From positions 1 through 64,000 of the forward strand of contig ONFF01000005.1 of assembly GCA_900317055.1 (NCBI GenBank): DNA of 64,000 bases, in the 5' to 3' direction. This document shows positions 9,655-24,812 of the stretch, piece by piece (the first letter of the stretch is position 1; every line of letters begins with the position of its first letter). A program made the position numbers and the translations under genes. The notes below the pieces were generated by a model, which was not told where the DNA came from, did not search any database, and saw only the letters and a program-made list of their open reading frames with translations. Origin of the DNA: an uncultured Bacteroidales bacterium (GTDB lineage: Bacteria; Bacteroidota; Bacteroidia; Bacteroidales; F082).

Positions 9655-9724
9655 GGCTATCAGCTGTAAGTGATTACCTATCAGTAAAATGCTGACTGTT
9701 GAAAGCTGATGGCTGATAGCTGAT
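9655..9724. repeat. Short interspersed 'gctgatagct' repeat, copy 2
   Basis: Inverted-repeat element beginning GGCTATCAGCTG and ending GATGGCTGATAGCTGAT, the same family as 2574-2649 and 49544-49619. It occupies most of the gap between the membrane protein gene and gcvP. Confidence 0.7.
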
Positions 9725-9760
9725 ACCAACTAGAAATACAACAACTTAAACAAATCAAAT

Positions 9761-12625
<2,865 letters not shown>

Positions 12626-12678
12626 GGAATTGTTTCACGCAGAATACGCAGAAATCGCAGATTCGAAGTAGTCAAATT

Positions 12679-12706
12679 GTAGAGACGGTGCATGCACCGT
12701 CTCTAC
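12679..12706. repeat. 28-bp perfect palindrome, GTAGAGACG family
   Basis: GTAGAGACGGTGCA followed directly by its reverse complement. Relatives lie at 33817-33844 and 42838-42864, all intergenic. It can form a long hairpin in either transcript. Confidence 0.8.
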
Positions 12707-12715
12707 CAACCTAAA

Positions 12716-12750
12716 CGAAAAAACGCAGCCAACCTGGTTGCGTTTCTTCG
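12716..12750. terminator. Bidirectional terminator-like hairpin
   Basis: CGAAAAAACGCA (12716-12727) pairs with TGCGTTTCTTCG (12739-12750) with one mismatch. Located between the convergent gcvP and yidC genes, it could end both transcripts. Confidence 0.6.
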
Positions 12751-12802
12751 TTTATATGTCACCGAATTCTGCGAATTCTGCGTGAGAAAGATTCACTGCA
12801 AA

Positions 12803-14737
12803 TCAACGTCTCTGTTGCTGCTGCAATTTGGCTTGTTGTTTCTGGGCCTCTTCGAGACGCTTCATGAAGTTGGATTTCTTCTGCGGTTTCTTCTTGTTCT
12901 TCTCAATGGTCTCACGCACCTTGTCCTCGTTGATCATCTTGCGGAAGATGAACATCTGGATGAAGGTGATGATGTTGACCAGCATGTAGTAGTAGCTCAA
13001 GCCCGCCGAATAGTTGTTGAAGATGGCGAAGAACATAATGGGCATCAAGTACATCATCCACTTCATAGGTTTCATCTGCGGGTTGCTCGAATAGTCCATC
13101 TGTTTGTTGTTCACATAGGTATAAATGAGTGTCGTGATGGTCATCAGGATGGTGAACAAACTGAGGTGGTCCATACCGAGGAAACGCGGGAACTCCACGA
13201 TGCTGTCGTATGTCGAGAGGTCATCAGCCCAGAGGAAAGGCTGCTGGCGCAACTCGATACTGGCCGGGAAGAAACGGAAGATAGCGATAAGGATGGGGAA
13301 CTGCAGCAAGGCGGGCAAGCAACCCGAAGCAGGACTCACACCAGCCTGACGTTGCAGATTCAACACCGCTTGTTGTTTTTTCATGGCATCTTCCTCCTTG
13401 GGATATTTCTCGTTGATGGCCTCCATCTCCGGCTTCAGCACACGGGTGATGGCAGACGACTTGTATGACTTGAATGCCAAGGGGAACAGCAAAGTCTTGA
13501 TGAGAATGGTCAAAATCAAGATAACGATACCGTAGTTCCAGCCGTAGCTGCTCAGCCAGTTGAACACCGCGATGACACCGTAGTTGATCCAGCGAATGAG
13601 GAAGAAGTTACCCAAGTTGATTTGATCCTGCAAACCGATGCCATAGCTGCGTAAGGTCTTGAAGTGGTTGGGACCAAAATAGAGTTGCATCGGGATGGTG
13701 TTGGTCTCTGCAGTGACATTGTAAGGCACCGAGATGTTGGTCGACATTGACTTGAGATAGCGTGGATTCTCGGTTTTGCGGGTCCTCACACTCATCTTGG
13801 CGTTGAGGAACTCGTCCCTGGTCACGATGACATTGCAGAAGAAACGCTGCTTGAAAGAGATCCACTTCAACTTGTTATTGATGGTTTCATCATCATCCTT
13901 CATCACATCGAGATGTTCTACCTTCTTGTCGGAGAGCGAGCGGTAGTACACCGATTCATCGGCGAAACGGTCATTGCTCTTCTCCTGTTTCATCAAGTCG
14001 ACATTCCAGTCCAAGCTCAGGTAATCGGCATTGTTGGCGATAACATCTTTCAGGCCTACAGTGCGGATGTCGAAGTCGAGCATGTAATTGTTGTCGCGGA
14101 TGGTGTAGACGTATTCGACATACTTCGCAGGGTCTTGTGTGAGCAGGCGCATGGCGAAGGTGACGCTGTCGCCCTCAGCCACAGTGATATTGCCGCCCGT
14201 GTAAGGCTTGCCGTTCAAATATGGCTTGAAATAGAACTGCGAGGTGTTGATGACGCGGTTTTGGGCGAAAAACGAAAGGTCGAACTTCGATGTGGCCGTG
14301 TCAAACGAAATCAGCGGCAGCGAGTCGTAAGTTTTGTATTCTTTCAATTCCACCTGTTTCAAAAAACCGCCTTTACTGCTGAAAGTCAATTTTTGCAGCT
14401 TGTTCTCGATGGTCCAGAACCTTTCCTCGCCTTGTGCCGATGCGGCAAAGGCACCGAATTGTTCCGTCAATTCATTGGCTTGTTTCTGAGCGAGCGTTGC
14501 CGAGTCCATCTCGGTCATTGCTATGGAATCAGCAATTTGAGCCAAGGCAGCGGCTTGTTGCTGTTCTGCCTGCCGCAACGAATCCAAGGCCATCTGTTCC
14601 AGACGAGCGTGTCGGATGGAGTCCTGAACCCGCTTTTGTTTCTCCAGTTCCTCCTTCGACGGCGACATGAAATACATCCACCCGAAGAGGATAGCCGCTA
14701 TGAGGATAAAACCAATTAAAGTGTTTCTATTCTTCAT
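12803..14737 (-). CDS. yidC: Membrane protein insertase YidC
   Basis: A 644-residue insertase. The start at 14737 (MKNRNTLIGFILIAAILFGW) puts the first transmembrane helix at the N-terminus; a start six codons upstream is possible. A large periplasmic beta-sandwich domain (about 70-380) follows, then the conserved five-helix core with YKSSAITRVLKPEMEAINEKYP (positively charged amphipathic hairpin) and QFPILIAIFRFFP. The basic Gln/Lys tail (MKRLEEAQKQQAKLQQQQRR) is typical of ribosome-contacting YidC C-termini. It inserts inner-membrane proteins alone or with SecYEG. It is transcribed alone from a TATTTTTG box that overlaps the T run of the upstream gap terminator. Confidence 0.96.
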   Translation of the reverse strand: MKNRNTLIGFILIAAILFGWMYFMSPSKEELEKQKRVQDSIRHARLEQMALDSLRQAEQQQAAALAQIADSIAMTEMDSATLAQKQANELTEQFGAFAASAQGEERFWTIENKLQKLTFSSKGGFLKQVELKEYKTYDSLPLISFDTATSKFDLSFFAQNRVINTSQFYFKPYLNGKPYTGGNITVAEGDSVTFAMRLLTQDPAKYVEYVYTIRDNNYMLDFDIRTVGLKDVIANNADYLSLDWNVDLMKQEKSNDRFADESVYYRSLSDKKVEHLDVMKDDDETINNKLKWISFKQRFFCNVIVTRDEFLNAKMSVRTRKTENPRYLKSMSTNISVPYNVTAETNTIPMQLYFGPNHFKTLRSYGIGLQDQINLGNFFLIRWINYGVIAVFNWLSSYGWNYGIVILILTILIKTLLFPLAFKSYKSSAITRVLKPEMEAINEKYPKEEDAMKKQQAVLNLQRQAGVSPASGCLPALLQFPILIAIFRFFPASIELRQQPFLWADDLSTYDSIVEFPRFLGMDHLSLFTILMTITTLIYTYVNNKQMDYSSNPQMKPMKWMMYLMPIMFFAIFNNYSAGLSYYYMLVNIITFIQMFIFRKMINEDKVRETIEKNKKKPQKKSNFMKRLEEAQKQQAKLQQQQRR

Positions 14738-14764
14738 TTGATACTCTGTTTTCAATTAAGGCGG

Positions 14765-14772
14765 CAAAAATA
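14765..14772 (-). promoter_or_regulatory. -7 box (TATTTTTG) for yidC
   Basis: On the minus strand TATTTTTG lies 27 bases before the yidC start, directly after the terminator hairpin of the preceding gap gene, whose U-tract it abuts. Confidence 0.5.
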
Positions 14773-14773
14773 C

Positions 14774-14802
14774 AAAAAAAAGTGTCCCGAAGGACACTTT
14801 TT
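14774..14802 (-). terminator. Rho-independent terminator of gap
   Basis: AGTGTCC (14781-14787) pairs with GGACACT (14792-14798) over a tight CGAA/TTCG-type loop, flanked by A and T runs, so it works on the minus strand for gap. Confidence 0.88.
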
Positions 14803-14839
14803 CGTTTAGCAGTTCCACTTTTTCAGTGAAAGTACAGCA

Positions 14840-16294
14840 TCAATAGTATCTGTAACTCTTCACCTGGCCAATGTGGCGGGCGAGGCGGACAACCTGGTTG
14901 CTGTAGCCGAACTCGTTGTCGTACCACAGATACAAGACCACGGTCTTGCCGTCTTCGCTGACCTTAGTAGCCGGAGCATCGAAGATGCAAGCGCAGCTGT
15001 CACCGATACCGTCGCTGCTGACAAACTCGGTGTTGGTGCTGAAGCGGATCTGCTCAATGAGGTTGCCCTCAAGGCTGGCCTTGCGGAAGGCTTCATTGAC
15101 TTCCTCAACGGTGGTCTCACGCTCGAGGTCGAGAGCGAGCACAGCCAAGGAGACATCAGGCGTAGGCACACGCACGGCGTTGCTCGTCAGTTTGCCCTTC
15201 AGTTCAGGAATAGCCTTGGCAGCAGCCTTGCCAGCACCCGTCTCGGTGATCACCATGTTCAACGGTGCCGAACGACCACGACGCTCTTTCTTGTGGTAGT
15301 TGTCCAGCAGGTTCTGGTCGTTGGTGTAGCTGTGGATGGTCTCGATGTGGCCTTTCACGATACCGAAGTTCTTCAACATGACTTCCAAGCCAGGAACGAT
15401 GGCGTTGGTGGTGCAGGAAGCAGCTGAGAAGATGGTTTCGTTGTCGAGGTCGAGCGTGTCTTGGTTGACACCGTAAACCACATTCGGGATGTCGCCCTTA
15501 CCAGGAGCGGTAAGCAATACCTTGGCCACGCCCTTGGCTTGCAGGTGACGCGACAGCGACTCTCTGTCACGGAAAGCACCCGTGTTGTCGATCAGCAAAG
15601 CATCGTTGATGCCATATTGCGTGTAGTCGAGGTCCTCGGGGTTCTTGCTTTCGAGGAAGAGAATCTTCTGGCCGTTGACCATCATGGCATTTTCACCAGG
15701 AATGGGCGTGCACACACCGTGGAAGTAACGGTGCACTGAGTCGGTGCGGAACAGGTTGATACGCTTCAGGATATCCTCAGGCGAGTTCTTACGGGTGACA
15801 ATGGCACGCACACGGAGAGCATCACCACGACCTGCCATCTCCGTCATCTCACGGCAGAGGATACGGCCGATACGACCAAAACCATAAAGGATAACATCTT
15901 GCACTTTGTTGCTACGCGGATTGGCGTCGATAATGTAGTTGAGCTTGTCGCGCACAAAGGCAGTCACATTGTTATTATACTTTTCTTTCTCATCCGTCCA
16001 CTCAGAATTGAGACGACCAAGGTCGATACGGGCGGGAGCGAGATTCTCGGCAAGGAGAGCCTTGGCGATAAGCAGAGAATCCTGCACGCGGACCGGCTTG
16101 CCCAACACATTCTCGGCACGAAGATGCTTGTTCAGGATCTTACCCGAACCACGGTTGACCAGCAGCGAACGCAACATGATGAGTTCCACTGACTTGTCAT
16201 ACCACAGCCTACCAACAATATTAATAAGTTCGTTGGCGGCTTTTTCATTTTCATTCCATGCCTTCAAAGAGGTTTCGAAATTGTCGTTGTTCAT
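14840..16294 (-). CDS. gap: Glyceraldehyde-3-phosphate dehydrogenase, long form
   Basis: A 484-residue protein. The C-terminal about 350 residues are a standard GAPDH: NAD-binding GFGRIGR, catalytic Cys294 in SAASCTTNAIVP, and WYDNEFGYSNQ near the end. The first about 115 residues are an extra helical N-terminal domain found in a recognised long-GAPDH subgroup common in Bacteroidota. It oxidises glyceraldehyde-3-phosphate in glycolysis. It is monocistronic with its own terminator. A palindrome (CCCGTA...TACGGG at 16334-16350) sits in the divergent promoter region shared with the cysteine desulfidase gene. Confidence 0.95.
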   Translation of the reverse strand: MNNDNFETSLKAWNENEKAANELINIVGRLWYDKSVELIMLRSLLVNRGSGKILNKHLRAENVLGKPVRVQDSLLIAKALLAENLAPARIDLGRLNSEWTDEKEKYNNNVTAFVRDKLNYIIDANPRSNKVQDVILYGFGRIGRILCREMTEMAGRGDALRVRAIVTRKNSPEDILKRINLFRTDSVHRYFHGVCTPIPGENAMMVNGQKILFLESKNPEDLDYTQYGINDALLIDNTGAFRDRESLSRHLQAKGVAKVLLTAPGKGDIPNVVYGVNQDTLDLDNETIFSAASCTTNAIVPGLEVMLKNFGIVKGHIETIHSYTNDQNLLDNYHKKERRGRSAPLNMVITETGAGKAAAKAIPELKGKLTSNAVRVPTPDVSLAVLALDLERETTVEEVNEAFRKASLEGNLIEQIRFSTNTEFVSSDGIGDSCACIFDAPATKVSEDGKTVVLYLWYDNEFGYSNQVVRLARHIGQVKSYRYY

Positions 16295-16333
16295 ACTTGT
16301 ACTTTTTATTCTACAATAGGTTTGGTGCTTTTT

Positions 16334-16350
16334 CCCGTATCAAGTACGGG
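16334..16350. promoter_or_regulatory. Palindrome in the gap / desulfidase divergent promoter region
   Basis: CCCGTATCAAGTACGGG has 6-bp arms and a 5-base centre. It lies between the start of gap (minus) and the start of the desulfidase gene (plus), where a shared operator would be expected. Confidence 0.45.
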
Positions 16351-16413
16351 ATGAAGTTTTTGGCAAAGTTAGGCATTATTTTTATCCAAACAAGCAAAAA
16401 CACCTTTTTTTTG

Positions 16414-16421
16414 TATTTTTG
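16414..16421 (+). promoter_or_regulatory. -7 box (TATTTTTG) for desulfidase gene
   Basis: TAnnTTTG-type -7 element 17 bases before the ATG at 16439. No good -33 box is visible. Confidence 0.5.
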
Positions 16422-16438
16422 CGGAAATTTTGGGAAAG

Positions 16439-17710
16439 ATGGAAAAAAGCGATTGTCTATACACCTCTTATTTGAGTATTCTTAAGGAAGAGCTAGTGCC
16501 CGCCATGGGCTGCACCGAACCGATTTGCTTGGCCTACGCCGCCGCGAAAGCCCATGAGATTTTGGGCACCATGCCCAAACGCGTGGAAATCAAGGCCAGT
16601 GGCAATATCATCAAGAATGTGAAAAGCGTCATTGTGCCCAACACCAAAGGCATGAAAGGTTTGAAAGCCTCGGTAGCAGCAGGTATCGTGGCCGGCAACC
16701 CCAAGAAAGCCCTTGAGGTCATCGCCGAGGTGACACCCGAGCAGAAAAAGGCCATCGCCGAATTCCTCGACAACACCTTGATGACCGTGGTGCCGCTCAA
16801 CATCATCGCGCAACTCGATGTCACGGTCACCTTATATACAGAAGAGCACTCCGCCAGCGTGCGCATCGCAGGCTTCCACACCAATATCGTGAAGATGGAA
16901 AAGGACGACCAAGTGCTGTTCGACGCTGGTTACACCGAGACTGGTGCCACCAAACTCACCGACCGCAGCTGTCTCTGCATGGAGAAAATCTACGAGTTTG
17001 CCAACAGTGCCGATTTGGAAGACCTCAAGCCCATCATCAAGCCGCAAATTGAATGCAACAAGGCCATTTCAGAAGAAGGCTTGAAGAACAATTGGGGTGC
17101 TAACATCGGCAGCACCATCCTCAGTTTCGGTACTGATGTGAGAATCAAGGCCCGTGCCTGGGCAGCGGCAGGCAGCGACGCCCGCATGAGCGGCTGCGAG
17201 ATGCCCGTCATCATCAACTCGGGCAGCGGCAACCAAGGCATGACCGTAAGTCTGCCCGTCCTTGCTTATGCCGAAGAATACGGCATCGATGAAGATCGCA
17301 CCATTCGTGCCGTGGCCCTCTCCAACCTCGTTGCCATCCACCAGAAGACTGGCATTGGTAGACTTTCAGCATATTGTGGTGCCGTCAGTGCAGGCTGCGC
17401 CTCGGGCTGTGGTATTGCCTACCTTATGGGCGAACCGCTCAGCATCATCGAACACACCTTGGAGAATGCTTTGGGCATGGCAGCAGGCATCGTCTGCGAC
17501 GGCGCCAAGCCCTCGTGTGCCGGCAAGATTGCTCTTTCCGTTGAGGCGGGCATCCTCGGCTACGAGATGAGCAAGCAGGGCTGCAATCTCCTCGGCGGCG
17601 ATGGTATCATCGGCAAGGATGTGGAAGAGACCATCGACCATATCGGCTGCCTCGGCCGCCTTGGCATGAAGGAGACCGATGTGGAGATCCTTAAGATTAT
17701 GGTGGAATAA
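16439..17710 (+). CDS. cyuA: L-cysteine desulfidase / UPF0597 (CyuA, YhaM) family
   Basis: A 423-residue protein. The ATG at 16439 is preferred to an in-frame TTG at 16430. Family signatures are GCTEPICLAYA (Cys25 and Cys30), the Cys-rich CGAVSAGCASGCGIAYL, CDGAKPSCAGK, and the C-terminal NLLGGDGIIGKDVE. The conserved Cys residues are thought to hold a 4Fe-4S cluster, as in serine dehydratase-type Fe-S lyases. The expected reaction is cysteine to pyruvate, sulfide and ammonia, in the cytosol. A CRISPR spacer at 19826-19859 resembles the DNA for LLGGDGIIGKD of this gene (26 of 34 bases; see findings). Confidence 0.88.
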   Translation: MEKSDCLYTSYLSILKEELVPAMGCTEPICLAYAAAKAHEILGTMPKRVEIKASGNIIKNVKSVIVPNTKGMKGLKASVAAGIVAGNPKKALEVIAEVTPEQKKAIAEFLDNTLMTVVPLNIIAQLDVTVTLYTEEHSASVRIAGFHTNIVKMEKDDQVLFDAGYTETGATKLTDRSCLCMEKIYEFANSADLEDLKPIIKPQIECNKAISEEGLKNNWGANIGSTILSFGTDVRIKARAWAAAGSDARMSGCEMPVIINSGSGNQGMTVSLPVLAYAEEYGIDEDRTIRAVALSNLVAIHQKTGIGRLSAYCGAVSAGCASGCGIAYLMGEPLSIIEHTLENALGMAAGIVCDGAKPSCAGKIALSVEAGILGYEMSKQGCNLLGGDGIIGKDVEETIDHIGCLGRLGMKETDVEILKIMVE

Positions 17711-17724
17711 TCTTATTGGAAACC

Positions 17725-18156
17725 ATGCAGGATTTCGGGATGTCCATGCTATGGTTCTGGGTGGCCTATTTCGTAGTGACCATCATCGGAATCATGCACA
17801 CCATCTTTAACATCGTGGTGTTGAAATACAGCTCGATGAAAGAAGGACCCGGCATGGGCGAAGGCTACGAGAAGACCAAGCCCTGGCATCCGCTTTACAA
17901 CATCATTTTCTTTTCCTTGTTCGGTTGGCTCTATATGCGCGCCCTCCCCGACCCTACTATGGCCGAAGCCTTGGCTACAGGAGCCATTTGGGTCTCCATC
18001 TGTATCATCTTCGACCTCTTCGGATGGGTGCTTATCAAGCATCCTTGGAGCCTGACCTTCAAGCAGTTTTATGTGGAGTATCAGCCTTGGATTACTTTGG
18101 TTTACATTGCCATTTTCTTGGGGCCAGTGGTGGGATACGAATTATTGAAAGTGTGA
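17725..18156 (+). CDS. Small four-TM membrane protein, unknown
   Basis: A 143-residue protein with four predicted membrane helices (around 7-30, 58-75, 82-103 and 115-136). The ATG at 17725 is used; an in-frame TTG at 17716 is less likely. It begins 14 bases after the desulfidase stop and is probably in the same transcript. No family is recognised. A role in cysteine or sulfide transport is only a guess from position. Confidence 0.7.
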   Translation: MQDFGMSMLWFWVAYFVVTIIGIMHTIFNIVVLKYSSMKEGPGMGEGYEKTKPWHPLYNIIFFSLFGWLYMRALPDPTMAEALATGAIWVSICIIFDLFGWVLIKHPWSLTFKQFYVEYQPWITLVYIAIFLGPVVGYELLKV

Positions 18157-18201
18157 ATTGCTTGCATTTATCTTGTATCTTTGCTCTCCACTAAGGTGCA
18201 A

Positions 18202-18355
18202 AGTGTACCCTTATTGATTTTTAGTCGTACTCCAATTGAGTACAAATGAAAAGTATTGCTTTCTTTCCTAGGGACAATTTGTCCCCATTGTTTTAATATA
18301 ACACTCAATTTATATAAGACACTTTTTTCAAATGTATCCAAATTGGGTACATTTG
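18202..18355. promoter_or_regulatory. Three dyad symmetries in the CRISPR trailer-side gap
   Basis: The 200-base gap between the membrane protein and the array holds GTACTC-CAATT-GAGTAC (18227-18243), GGGACAA-T-TTGTCCC (18271-18285) and CAAATGTATCC-AAATT-GGGTACATTTG (18329-18355, one mismatch), plus a GTACCC half-site at 18205-18210. The first and third share a GTAnnC...AATT...GnnTAC plan. A TATCTTTG box lies at 18176-18183 on the plus strand. No ORF follows it. Confidence 0.55.
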
Positions 18356-18359
18356 ACAT

Positions 18360-22671
<4,312 letters not shown>

Positions 22672-22838
22672 AGTTCAAGTTCAACCCGTCAGAATTTCAG
22701 CATTTTATGCAACCCATTCCGCGAAACGAACTTAGCATTGTTAATCACATTATTGTCATATTTAGAAACAACAATAATGTATTGATTAACAGATGCCGCG
22801 AAAATACAACATTTTTTGCAATGCTTGTATTTCGCACA
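22672..22838 (-). promoter_or_regulatory. CRISPR leader with long imperfect palindrome
   Basis: AT-rich 167-base segment between the last repeat and the cas2 stop. It contains TGTTAATCACATTATTGT (22739-22756) opposed to ACAATAATG-TAT-TGATTAACA (22771-22791): 18 paired bases, a 3-base bulge and a 14-base loop. This is flanked by direct repeats of CCGCGAAA at 22719-22726 and 22796-22803. It should contain the array promoter and the integration site for new spacers. Confidence 0.75.
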
Positions 22839-23129
22839 TCAAATAATCAATTCTGAAGTGACATCAAAAGAAGTTCTCTTTCCGATATACTCCACCTTAT
22901 TATTCCAATTGTTTCCTAAAAAATAAAAGCGGACACTATCTTTCTCATCATCAATTAATGATGATATTTTATCTCGCAAAACTACAAATTGAGCTTCTGT
23001 AAGCACACATTCAAAAACAGAGTTTTGTACACGTTGACCATAATTCTGACACTCTTTGGCCACACGACGCAACCGTCTTGCACCACTAGTAGTCAATGTC
23101 TCCACATCATATGTTATCAAAACCATCAT
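22839..23129 (-). CDS. cas2: CRISPR-associated endonuclease Cas2 (type I-C)
   Basis: A 96-residue ferredoxin-fold protein with the N-terminal strand MVLITYDVET, which carries the conserved Asp, and the basic RRLRRVAKECQNYGQRVQNSVFEC segment typical of Cas2. With Cas1 it forms the spacer integration complex. It is the last gene of the cas operon, four bases after cas1, and is followed by the leader. Confidence 0.96.
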   Translation of the reverse strand: MMVLITYDVETLTTSGARRLRRVAKECQNYGQRVQNSVFECVLTEAQFVVLRDKISSLIDDEKDSVRFYFLGNNWNNKVEYIGKRTSFDVTSELII

Positions 23130-23133
23130 AAGC

Positions 23134-24156
23134 TCAATGTATCAAAAAAACCGGATAATCATCAATGTCACCTCTGATTGCCCTCGCCAACAACAACGCT
23201 TGGACATATGGCAACAATCCAACAGGAATCTTTTCCTCCAAATAGGGATGGACTATCGTTTCCTTTTTTCTGTTTTGCCATGCCGTCAAAACTGTTTTGC
23301 GGCAATCATCAGTCATCACTACTCCACTTTCACCTTGTGTCACAAAATCATTTGGCACAATTTGTTTTCGATTGATAAGCGAAAGCACAAGCCTATCGCC
23401 CAAATAGGCTCTCATTTCCTCCATCAAGTCTAATGCCAATGAAGTACGCCCTGGTCGCAATGCATGCATAAAACCGACATATGGATCAAGTCCAACAGTT
23501 TCCAATGCTGCCGCTGTTTCATTCGCCAACAATGTATACACAAAAGACAACATTGCATTCACCGCATCTTTTGGCGGACGCTTATTTCTTCCATCAAAAG
23601 GGAACTCCTCTTTTCTCTGCAACATTAGATTATGAAATACGCCAAAATAGGTATTCGCTGCATCTCCTTCCACCCCAATTAAACTTGGGACTTCTTTTGC
23701 ATTTAACGCCCACGACTTGCTCACTTCCATTGATTTAATTGCCGACTCCACTTTCCCATTACTGCCATTATCACGAATAAACCTTTGAAGGATTGTCCTA
23801 TAGTTTTGTATCTTGCCCGCAACAAACAATTGGGCATAATGCAATGCACGTTGCTTATCATCTGCAATTTGATATTGAGTCTTTCTAAGCAACACATTAC
23901 CATGGACTGGACCTTGAAAACGGCCTATAAACCTACCATTCGGGGACAAAAAAGACAACGCCACCCCATTATCGGCACACAATTTCATCAGTCCAGGACT
24001 TGCACCCACATATCCGAATGTCACAATACCCTCAATATTGGCAATTGGAATGCGGAATTTCTCTACCTGATTGACAGATACCACCACATTCATTCCGTCC
24101 TTGCTCAAATAAGACTCGGGAGTCGTAACATACAAAACATTAAGAAGTTTCTTCAT
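23134..24156 (-). CDS. cas1: CRISPR-associated integrase Cas1 (type I-C)
   Basis: A 340-residue integrase. The catalytic residues fit Glu163 (GVEGDAANTYFG), His231 (GFMHALRPGRTSLALDL) and an acidic residue in LDLMEEMR (243-247). It inserts pre-spacers at the leader-proximal repeat together with Cas2. It overlaps the cas4 end by 17 bases. Length and motifs are normal, so adaptation should be functional. Confidence 0.97.
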   Translation of the reverse strand: MKKLLNVLYVTTPESYLSKDGMNVVVSVNQVEKFRIPIANIEGIVTFGYVGASPGLMKLCADNGVALSFLSPNGRFIGRFQGPVHGNVLLRKTQYQIADDKQRALHYAQLFVAGKIQNYRTILQRFIRDNGSNGKVESAIKSMEVSKSWALNAKEVPSLIGVEGDAANTYFGVFHNLMLQRKEEFPFDGRNKRPPKDAVNAMLSFVYTLLANETAAALETVGLDPYVGFMHALRPGRTSLALDLMEEMRAYLGDRLVLSLINRKQIVPNDFVTQGESGVVMTDDCRKTVLTAWQNRKKETIVHPYLEEKIPVGLLPYVQALLLARAIRGDIDDYPVFLIH

Positions 24157-24811
24157 ATAGATTCTTTTTCAAATAATAAATTGCCAAAGGTTTGTTTTTC
24201 GTATCGGGAAGACAAATATCCAACAATGAACAACTGGTACATTTGCGGCTTTTTGATGCTTTGGGGACGGTCCCAGAGCCATAAACTCTATGCATCTCAT
24301 CGGCATATTCTTGTGTCAATAGCCTTAACTTTTCGTCCACCTTGACCTCTTCCCGTCGCCGCGTCTCACCATAGAACAAATATCCACATTCTATCCGAAT
24401 ACCATGCATTTCCTCCAAACAGATGACTTGGGCAGCAAGTTGCACCTCATCCCTCTCATCGGGCTTCGCATGACCACGTTTATATTCAACGGGATATGGT
24501 TTCCAACAGCCAGGATATGACGGGTGTATTATGCAGTTATCTAGACTGTCAGAAGGATGAAGTTCTACTACATCGGTGAATCCATATAATCCCAATGCTT
24601 TGGAAGAAATGGCAACCGAACGCAGCGACACAAACTCCCCATTCTTTTGTCTATAGAATGGATCATCAGCTTGTTTGTGAAAAATTTGTCCCTCTGCCGT
24701 AAAGCGGTTTTCTGCCCAAACTTGTTCAATATGAATCAATGCCCATTGTCGGGGACAGAACACAAAGTGCTGAATCCCCGACAACATGAGCATATCATCT
24801 TCGGCGTACAT
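24140..24811 (-). CDS. cas4: Cas4 exonuclease (type I-C)
   Basis: A 223-residue RecB-like Fe-S nuclease. The four cluster cysteines are visible as Cys19 (FCPRQW) and Cys191, Cys194 and Cys200 (CTSCSLLDIC). The nuclease core shows Asp80 (GFTDVVE) and Glu109/Lys111 (PVEYKRG). Cas4 trims pre-spacers and secures PAM selection with Cas1-Cas2. It starts one base after the cas7c stop. Confidence 0.96.
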   Translation of the reverse strand: MYAEDDMLMLSGIQHFVFCPRQWALIHIEQVWAENRFTAEGQIFHKQADDPFYRQKNGEFVSLRSVAISSKALGLYGFTDVVELHPSDSLDNCIIHPSYPGCWKPYPVEYKRGHAKPDERDEVQLAAQVICLEEMHGIRIECGYLFYGETRRREEVKVDEKLRLLTQEYADEMHRVYGSGTVPKASKSRKCTSCSLLDICLPDTKNKPLAIYYLKKNLYEETS

Positions 24812-24812
24812 C

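Larger units (their letters stand above)
12635..12785. repeat. Nested inverted repeats between gcvP and yidC
   Basis: An outer pair of arms (TCACGCAGAATACGCAGAA at 12635-12653, reverse-complemented near 12767-12785 with one mismatch) encloses two further hairpins: a perfect 28-bp palindrome at 12679-12706 and a terminator-like hairpin at 12716-12750. The outer arms each also contain CGCAGAA-type tandem words. Confidence 0.7.

Noticed and set aside
16430-16438. TTG start of the desulfidase gene
   Set aside because: An ATG nine bases downstream lies at a good distance from the promoter and matches the usual family N-terminus.
22672-22838. Leader palindrome as a simple rho-independent terminator of cas2
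   Set aside because: The stem is AT-rich and interrupted by a bulge, and it is not followed by a T run on the minus strand, so a terminator is unlikely; kept as a leader element instead.
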